Assembly: GCA_026713285.1 (NCBI GenBank) | Contig: JAPOOT010000480.1 | Coordinates: 1 to 11,925, forward strand | Source of the DNA: Gemmatimonadota bacterium | Lineage (GTDB): Bacteria; JAAXHH01 | Length of the DNA: 11,925 nucleotides | Reading direction: 5' to 3' | In this document: positions 7,287-11,925 of the stretch, in pieces | Position numbering within the stretch: position 1 is the first letter of the stretch | Layout of the letters: each line of letters starts with the position of its first letter | Notes under the pieces: model-generated | What the model saw: the letters and a program-made list of their open reading frames with translations, nothing else | What the model was told of the DNA's origin: nothing | Database searches by the model: none | Made by a program: the position numbers and the translations under genes

Positions 7287-7316
7287 CATCGCTCCTATGT
7301 GCCCATTATCTATAAT
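7283..7316 (+). promoter_or_regulatory. Promoter-like AT-rich region upstream of rel
   Basis: A perfect TATAAT at 7311-7316 sits in an AT-rich island that stands out from the surrounding GC-rich DNA. A perfect TTGACA occurs at 7283-7288, overlapping the stop codon of the upstream gene, but the 22-base spacer is longer than the usual 16-19. Either the -35 is coincidental, an alternative CATTAT (7304-7309; spacer 15) is used, or an activator helps. A transcript from here would have a leader of roughly 140 bases. Confidence 0.45.
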
Positions 7317-7340
7317 GATATAAGGTAACCTATTGTAAAT

Positions 7341-7365
7341 AAGCGATGTTACACTCGCATTGCTT
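7341..7365 (+). promoter_or_regulatory. Hairpin in the rel leader
   Basis: AAGCGATG (7341-7348) pairs with CATTGCTT (7358-7365), an 8-base stem with one G-U pair and a 9-base loop. A flanking GGTAA (7324-7328) could alternatively pair with TTACC (7364-7368). The structure lies between the predicted promoter and the rel ATG, about 100 bases upstream of it. A regulatory role is inference; no known riboswitch motif is recognised. Confidence 0.35.
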
Positions 7366-7463
7366 ACCAGGTGAACGGGCAAGGCATGAAGTAGTTTAGG
7401 TTGCCTCGTGAACCTGTCAAGCGACTTCACTGGGCTGTCGGGCCCGCCCGGGCGAGCATTCAG

Positions 7464-9722
7464 ATGACTGCCACGGTTCAAAACGCCATTTCGAACTCCG
7501 CGATCGTTCCGGTCCAGGTCTTGCTGGAACAATACGCCATTTCACATCCGGAGATCGAATCCGACGAAGCGCTGGAAATCCAGCTTGACCTCATCGAACG
7601 GGCCTATCACTTCAGCATGCTGCATCACGCCGGCCAGGTCCGCAAGTCCGGCGAACCCTTCATGGTGCACTGTACGCAGGTGGTGCTTACGCTGATCGGC
7701 CTGCAACTGGACGCCGTGACCATCGCGGCGGGACTGTTGCACGACGTCGTGGAAGACGTGGAAGACGTTACCATCGAGCAATTGGCCGCGGAGTTCGGCG
7801 AGGAAGTGGCCGTCCTGGTAAACGGCGTCACCAAGATCACCGGACTGTCCTTCCGCAGCCAGGAGGAACTGCAGGCCGAGTATTTCCGCAAGATGCTCGT
7901 TTCCATGGCCAAGGACGTACGGATCATCCTCATCAAGCTCGCGGACCGGCTTCACAACATGCGGACGCTGTCCTTCCTGGCAGAGGAGAAGCAGCAGCGC
8001 ATCTCCCTCGAAACCCGGGAGATCTACGCCCCCCTCGCCCACCGGTTCGGCATGGCCAAGATCAAGTCCGAACTGGAAGACCTCTGCCTGAAATACCTGT
8101 CTCCCGATGTATACCGGGACCTCGCGCGCAAGCTGGACCAGAAACGGGAGGAGCGGGAAAAACTGATCGACGAGATCCGGCAGCCTATCGTCAAGGCGCT
8201 GAAGGACGCGGGTATCGACGCCACGGTGAACGGCCGCGCGAAGCATTTCCACAGTATCTACACGAAAATGCAGCGCCGCAACCGTCCTTTCGAAGAGATC
8301 TACGACCTCCTGGCGCTTCGCGTCGTGACCGACACGTTGCCCAACTGCTACCACGCGCTGGGGATCATCCATACCCTCTACACCCCGATTTTCGACCGCT
8401 TCAAAGACTACGTTTCCCGCCCCAAGATGAACATGTACCAGTCCCTGCACACCACGATCATCGCGTCCAACGGCGAAACGGCCGAAATCCAGATCCGCAC
8501 GCGGGAGATGGACCGGGTCGCGGAAGTGGGGATCGCCGCCCACTGGCTGTACAAGGAAGGGAAGGACGAGGTCACGGACGGCCAGAACCGCGAAGACTGG
8601 CTGAGCCAGGCGCTGGACTGGCAGACGGACATGACCGATCCGAAGGAATTCATGAATTACCTGCGCATGGACCTTTACGACGACGCCATCTTCGTATTCA
8701 CCCCGCGCGGGGATCTCAAGGAACTGCCGCAGGGCGCCAGCGTGCTGGACTTCGCCTTCGCCATTCACACCGACATCGGGCTTCATTGCAGCGGAGCGAG
8801 GGTGAATGGCAACATCGCGCCGCTGGCCGGGAAGTTGAACAACGGCGACACGGTCACCATTTTCACTTCCCCGCACCAGACCCCGAGTTCGTACTGGCTC
8901 GATATCGTCAAGACGACCAAGGCCTCCTCCAAGATCAGGTCGTGGTTCAGGAAGGCCACGCTGGAACAGAGCATCAGGCTGGGCGAAGACCTGCTGGGCC
9001 GGGAACTGAAGCGGCTGAAGGTCAAGCGCAAGGTTTCCGATGAGCTGGAGGCTCTTGCGAAGGAATTCGGGCTGTCTGACGCGAGTCGACTCTATGCCGC
9101 GATCGGCCGGGGCGAATATTCCGCGGCCCAGGTCGCCCAGCGGCTGCTTCCCGAAGAGCCCGATGCCGAAAAGGATCCGGCAAAAGCGTCGGTGCTGACC
9201 CGGTTCGTGGACAGGGTGCGCCGTTCGCGGGGCGGAGTCAAGGTCACGGGCATAGACAATCTGATGATCCGTTTCGCCCAGTGCTGCCAGCCGGTCCCGG
9301 GAGATCCCATCATCGGCTTCATCACCCGCGGCCGGGGCGTGACGGTGCACAACAAGGAATGCTCGAATATCGTGGACGATCTGGAACGGCGCCTCGAGGT
9401 ACACTGGGACGTGGAGAAGGACCAGTTCTTCGTCGTCGGCCTGCGTATCAACGGAAACGACCGGCCCGGCCTGCTTGGCGAGATTTCCAGGACGATCACG
9501 GAGGCCGGCATCAACATCACCCACGCTGCGATGGACTCCACGGACGGGCTGGCAGACGGTAATTTCACCATCGAGGTGGAACATCTCAGCCAGCTGGAAC
9601 GCCTGATCGTCCGCATCAACAGGTTAAAGGGCGTGGACCGGGTGGAAAGGGAAACCGGCGTGAAACCCGGTGGCGTATCGGAAGACGTCTTCGATCATCT
9701 CGGCCAGAATCCCGGCAGCTGA
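7464..9722 (+). CDS. rel: Bifunctional (p)ppGpp synthetase/hydrolase Rel/SpoT
   Basis: This enzyme makes ppGpp and pppGpp from ATP and GDP/GTP and hydrolyses them, setting the stringent response in the cytoplasm, usually bound to ribosomes. The 752-residue length is typical for a long RSH enzyme. Hydrolase HD domain (about 45-200): H70, H93-D94, E97-D98 and D161 (IKLADRLHNMRT) are intact. Synthetase domain (about 240-360): GRAKHFHSIY, DLLALRV and EIQIRT with E341 are present. RFKD (312-315) is the RxKD form of bifunctional enzymes, not the ExDD form of RelA. Then follow TGS (about 405-468), a helical segment, the conserved cysteine region (C607, C608, H629, C633) and a C-terminal ACT domain (about 655-732). 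The ATG at 7464 is chosen over an in-frame TTG at 7401 because the extra 21 residues look unlike the family; neither has a strong ribosome-binding site. Confidence 0.95.
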   Translation: MTATVQNAISNSAIVPVQVLLEQYAISHPEIESDEALEIQLDLIERAYHFSMLHHAGQVRKSGEPFMVHCTQVVLTLIGLQLDAVTIAAGLLHDVVEDVEDVTIEQLAAEFGEEVAVLVNGVTKITGLSFRSQEELQAEYFRKMLVSMAKDVRIILIKLADRLHNMRTLSFLAEEKQQRISLETREIYAPLAHRFGMAKIKSELEDLCLKYLSPDVYRDLARKLDQKREEREKLIDEIRQPIVKALKDAGIDATVNGRAKHFHSIYTKMQRRNRPFEEIYDLLALRVVTDTLPNCYHALGIIHTLYTPIFDRFKDYVSRPKMNMYQSLHTTIIASNGETAEIQIRTREMDRVAEVGIAAHWLYKEGKDEVTDGQNREDWLSQALDWQTDMTDPKEFMNYLRMDLYDDAIFVFTPRGDLKELPQGASVLDFAFAIHTDIGLHCSGARVNGNIAPLAGKLNNGDTVTIFTSPHQTPSSYWLDIVKTTKASSKIRSWFRKATLEQSIRLGEDLLGRELKRLKVKRKVSDELEALAKEFGLSDASRLYAAIGRGEYSAAQVAQRLLPEEPDAEKDPAKASVLTRFVDRVRRSRGGVKVTGIDNLMIRFAQCCQPVPGDPIIGFITRGRGVTVHNKECSNIVDDLERRLEVHWDVEKDQFFVVGLRINGNDRPGLLGEISRTITEAGINITHAAMDSTDGLADGNFTIEVEHLSQLERLIVRINRLKGVDRVERETGVKPGGVSEDVFDHLGQNPGS

Positions 9723-9794
9723 CGCCAGTCTGTGACGCGCTGTCTACTGAGATCACGGTTGCCGCGCATTCACCCATACCGATGGATCTGCCCA

Positions 9795-11090
9795 ATGCCT
9801 TCCTCAGACAGACTTGACGAATCCGCCCATCCATTCGGATACCAGTCGGCCGGATACCCGGCGGACGGATACCCGGCGGACGAGCCCGTATCTCGGAGAG
9901 ACTTCCTCCGGGGCGGACTGACATGCGCGGCTGCGCTGGCAGCGGGACTGGGCGGACCGCATGCACCCGAATCGGTAGCCGCCCAGCTCTCCGGGCGTCA
10001 ACCCGCGGATGTAAAAGGCGTGGGAGTCGAACCGGGCCGCGTCCGGCTGGCCTTCAACGAAAACCCCCTGGGCGCGTCCCCGGCGGCCATAGAAGCCGTG
10101 CTGCGCCACCAGGACTGGATGAACCGGTATGATTACACGACCACCCTGCAGAACGCGATCATCCGGCGCCACGGCCTGGACATTCCCCGCCCGTCGGGCT
10201 TCGATTTCAAGGCGACCGGCGAGCGCCACGGCCTGATGCTGGGCGTGGGAACGACCGAACTGCTCCAGATCCTGGCCCTGCAGGCCCTGATGAAACACGG
10301 CGAAGTCGTGGAAGCCTTCCCTTCCTACGGCCAGGTCACCCGCGTCGGCGACGAACTCCGCGACGCCGGCCACGGGGTGCAGGCGCACCGGTCACCCGTG
10401 TTGCCGGACGGAAACCACGATCTCGAAGACATGGGGAAGCGGATCGGCGACCGCACAGGCCTGGTCATCATCTGCAATCCCCACAACCCCACCGGGGCGC
10501 TGCTGCCCCATGATCGGATCCTGGACTTCATCGACCAGGTGCCGCCGCATGTCCTCGTGGCCATTGACGAGGTCTACGTTCACTTCGTCCGCGACCCGGA
10601 ATACCGGGATTTCATCGAGGTCGCCAAGGAACGGGAAAACGTGATCGTGCTCCGGACGTTCTCCAAGGTGTACGGACTCGGCGGCATCCGCGTGGGCTAT
10701 GCCATCGCGCATCGGGACGTGATCTACCAGCTGGCGCCTTTCTCCATGGGACTCCTCGGCCGGAACGTCCTGTCCGTCCACGCGGCCGCCGCGGCGCTCG
10801 GTGACGAGGAACACGTCAGGCGGTCCCTGCAGGCCGTATGGGCAGGCAACGATTACCTCACGGCGGAGTTGGAGCGACTGGGCGCCCGGGTCGTGCCCAG
10901 CCACGGGTGCTTTCTCTGGACCGACTTCGGGCGGGAGACGCAGCGCATCGTGCGTACGTTATGGTCCAGGCGGGTCATGGTCCGCGCGGGCGCCGGCCAG
11001 TGGGCGTCTCCAAACCACATCCGCGTTTCGACGGGTTCGAGGGAAGAAAATGAAGCCTTCATCCGGGCATTGGAACGAACCCTCGGGTAA
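9795..11090 (+). CDS. HisC-like PLP aminotransferase with a Tat signal peptide
   Basis: This is a fold-type I aminotransferase of the histidinol-phosphate aminotransferase family, 431 residues from the ATG. The catalytic core begins near residue 80: LAFNENPLGASPAAIEAV, then NPHNPTG (228-234), D258 in AIDEVY, the PLP lysine K291 in RTFSKVYGLGGIRVGY, and the carboxylate-binding arginine R410 in HIRVSTGSREENE. Unusually, it carries an N-terminal twin-arginine signal: SRRDFLRG (33-40), a hydrophobic stretch to about 53 and a possible cleavage after VAA (61-63). This predicts export of the folded, PLP-loaded enzyme. Three GYxxx pentapeptide repeats precede the twin arginines. An in-frame GTG at 9732 is possible but would make an implausibly long n-region. 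The gene follows rel by 72 bases and its 3' end overlaps the glycosyltransferase gene by 41 bases. The substrate is unknown; HisC activity in histidine synthesis is unlikely if the protein is exported. Confidence 0.85.
   Translation: MPSSDRLDESAHPFGYQSAGYPADGYPADEPVSRRDFLRGGLTCAAALAAGLGGPHAPESVAAQLSGRQPADVKGVGVEPGRVRLAFNENPLGASPAAIEAVLRHQDWMNRYDYTTTLQNAIIRRHGLDIPRPSGFDFKATGERHGLMLGVGTTELLQILALQALMKHGEVVEAFPSYGQVTRVGDELRDAGHGVQAHRSPVLPDGNHDLEDMGKRIGDRTGLVIICNPHNPTGALLPHDRILDFIDQVPPHVLVAIDEVYVHFVRDPEYRDFIEVAKERENVIVLRTFSKVYGLGGIRVGYAIAHRDVIYQLAPFSMGLLGRNVLSVHAAAAALGDEEHVRRSLQAVWAGNDYLTAELERLGARVVPSHGCFLWTDFGRETQRIVRTLWSRRVMVRAGAGQWASPNHIRVSTGSREENEAFIRALERTLG
9837..9881 (+). repeat. 15-bp tandem repeat in the aminotransferase N-region
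   Basis: Two perfect 15-base copies (9852-9866 and 9867-9881, GGATACCCGGCGGAC) follow a diverged copy (9837-9851, 12 of 15 matching). They encode GYQSA-GYPAD-GYPAD just before the twin-arginine motif. The number of copies probably varies between strains. Confidence 0.85.
11039..11044 (+). promoter_or_regulatory. Shine-Dalgarno of the glycosyltransferase
   Basis: GAGGGA lies 5 bases before the ATG at 11050, inside the aminotransferase coding sequence. It is the best ribosome-binding site on this stretch and favours this start, implying coupled translation of the two genes. Confidence 0.65.
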
Positions 11091-11925
11091 GCCGCGCGCA
11101 TCGCCTTCGGCATCTCCGACGCCGCTCGATACGTCCGGGCGCGGGAACGCCTCCTCCGATCACGTGACCTCGGGACGCGCGAAACCACGATTGGCCAAGC
11201 CCCTCCGATTCAGCGTCATTATCCCCACGCTCAACGAAGCCACGACGATCGAAGACTGTCTGGACCAGTTCGATTGCGGATCCGGTGGATCGGACGCTCT
11301 GGGCGGACCGGGCGGACAGGGCGCTCTGGGCGAATCGGGCGAATCGGGCGGTCAGAGCGGACAGGGCCTGCGAGGCGCGGTGGGCGGATCGGGCGGACAG
11401 AGCGGACAGGGCGGACCGGAGGGGCGAGACGGCTCGACAGAATCTGCGGAGTGGGGTAGTCAAGACAGTCCGGACGGTCCGGACGCAGTAGAGATCATCG
11501 TCGTGGACGGCGGAAGCGGCGACGGTACGGCGGGAATCGTCCGGTCACGTTCCGAGGTTGGATTAATCGAGCTGGGCAAACCGGGCCGTGCGGTCCAGAT
11601 GAACGCGGGCGCCGCGACCTCGTCCGGAGACGTGCTGCTTTTCCTTCACGCGGACACCCGGCTTCCGAACCGTTGGCGGGAGCTCGTGACCGAATCTATC
11701 TACGGACGCGGCAAGGCGGGAGGAAGGTTCCGTTTCGACATCGCCCATGCAAGCCGGATATACCGGTTGATCGCGGGGGGAACCAATTTCCGCTCGCGCT
11801 TCCTGGGTATTACCTACGGTGATCAGGCGATTTATACCACGCGGGAGGCCTTCGAGGCAGTGGGCGGATTTCCAGGGATTCCGGTCTTTGAAGACGCCCG
11901 GTTCGCCGACCGGCTGAAGAAGGCC
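11050..11925 (+). CDS. Family 2 glycosyltransferase, TIGR04283 type (3' end outside window)
   Basis: The visible 292 residues are a GT-A family 2 glycosyltransferase, open to the right edge. Motifs in order: FSVIIPTLNEA (54-64), EIIVVDGGSGDGT (148-160), GRAVQMNAGAA (near 183-193), VLLFLHADTRLP (near 198-209), YGDQAIYTTREAF and GGFPGIPVFEDARF. The LFLHADTRLP, YGDQ and GGFP-ED pattern is that of TIGR04283 proteins, often annotated as arsenosugar-biosynthesis or rSAM/selenodomain-associated transferases; the acceptor here is unknown. Two oddities stand out. A 52-residue Ser/Pro-rich extension precedes the fold. A glycine-rich insertion of about 60-70 residues (about 76-146) separates the first beta-strand motif from VVDGGSGDGT, where family members usually have a short loop. 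The ATG at 11050 has a good GAGGGA site; GTG 11164 or TTG 11191 would remove the extension but lack one. Coupled to the aminotransferase by a 41-base overlap. Confidence 0.85.
   Translation, partial: MKPSSGHWNEPSGKPRASPSASPTPLDTSGRGNASSDHVTSGRAKPRLAKPLRFSVIIPTLNEATTIEDCLDQFDCGSGGSDALGGPGGQGALGESGESGGQSGQGLRGAVGGSGGQSGQGGPEGRDGSTESAEWGSQDSPDGPDAVEIIVVDGGSGDGTAGIVRSRSEVGLIELGKPGRAVQMNAGAATSSGDVLLFLHADTRLPNRWRELVTESIYGRGKAGGRFRFDIAHASRIYRLIAGGTNFRSRFLGITYGDQAIYTTREAFEAVGGFPGIPVFEDARFADRLKKA
11299..11417 (+). repeat. 9-base repeat array coding a collagen-like Gly-rich insertion
   Basis: About 13 consecutive nonamers of the form NNGGGCGGA keep an exact 9-base register: GGG (or a one-base variant) starts at 11301, 11310, 11319, 11328, 11337, 11346, 11355, 11364, 11373, 11382, 11391, 11400 and 11409. 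In frame each unit reads X-Gly-Gly/Glu/Ala, with Ser replacing the central Gly at 11355 and 11400. The translation is therefore mostly Gly-X-Y, as in GGPGGQGALGESGES. Because 9 is a multiple of 3, the array opens other frames on both strands too; only the glycosyltransferase frame is taken as coding. Confidence 0.88.

Noticed and set aside
7401..7463. Extended rel start at TTG 7401
   Set aside because: The 21 added residues look unlike known Rel N-termini and there is no good ribosome-binding site; the ATG at 7464 is more likely, though not proven.
7542..9584. A 680-codon open frame on the minus strand opposite rel
   Set aside because: It is antisense to a complete, motif-rich Rel protein and shows no domain of its own; it is a by-product of codon bias.
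11059..11463. A minus-strand open frame with Ala/Ser/Arg repeats over the 9-base array
   Set aside because: A 9-base repeat without stops keeps every frame open. The plus-strand frame alone joins two conserved glycosyltransferase motifs.
11274..11491. A separate collagen-like small protein
   Set aside because: The Gly-X-Y segment has no start or stop of its own in the supported frame; it is continuous with the glycosyltransferase on both sides.

Overview
The window is GC-rich, densely coded bacterial chromosome with eight protein genes, the last cut by the right edge. No tRNA, rRNA, CRISPR array or insertion sequence is visible. The genes (a two-subunit 2-oxoacid:ferredoxin oxidoreductase, a DUF6785-type polytopic membrane protein, a DUF6051-like hydrolase, a single long bifunctional Rel/SpoT) would fit an uncultured lineage of the FCB/PVC neighbourhood, for example Latescibacterota. 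That placement is a guess from family memory, not something the sequence proves.

Layout. Bases 1-186 carry no supportable gene. purU (formyltetrahydrofolate deformylase, +) runs to 1044 and converges on korB across about 210 bases filled with repeats: a 49-bp tandem duplication followed by a G-rich array with a period of about 9 bases. korA and korB (minus strand, 8-base overlap) form a translationally coupled operon read from a consensus sigma70-type promoter at 3985-4014. A large membrane protein of the DUF6785/DUF6784 type lies upstream on the same strand. It is divergent from an alpha/beta-hydrolase-like gene at 6108-7286. An AT-rich leader then precedes rel (ppGpp synthetase/hydrolase), followed by a Tat-signal-bearing HisC-like aminotransferase. 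A TIGR04283-type family 2 glycosyltransferase starts inside the 3' end of that aminotransferase gene.

How the genes relate. KorAB would oxidatively decarboxylate a 2-oxoacid (2-oxoglutarate is the usual guess) and reduce ferredoxin. PurU balances one-carbon folate pools. Rel sets ppGpp. The aminotransferase and glycosyltransferase look co-translated, but their joint role is unknown.

The most unusual observation is an in-frame, glycine-rich, collagen-like insertion of about 60-70 residues. It lies between the first two conserved beta-strand motifs of the glycosyltransferase and is built from about 13 copies of a 9-base unit in exact register. Related 9-base units, some identical, occur in the intergenic array between purU and korB about 10 kb away, where the register slips. 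This suggests a genome-dispersed nonamer repeat that has expanded inside a coding sequence.
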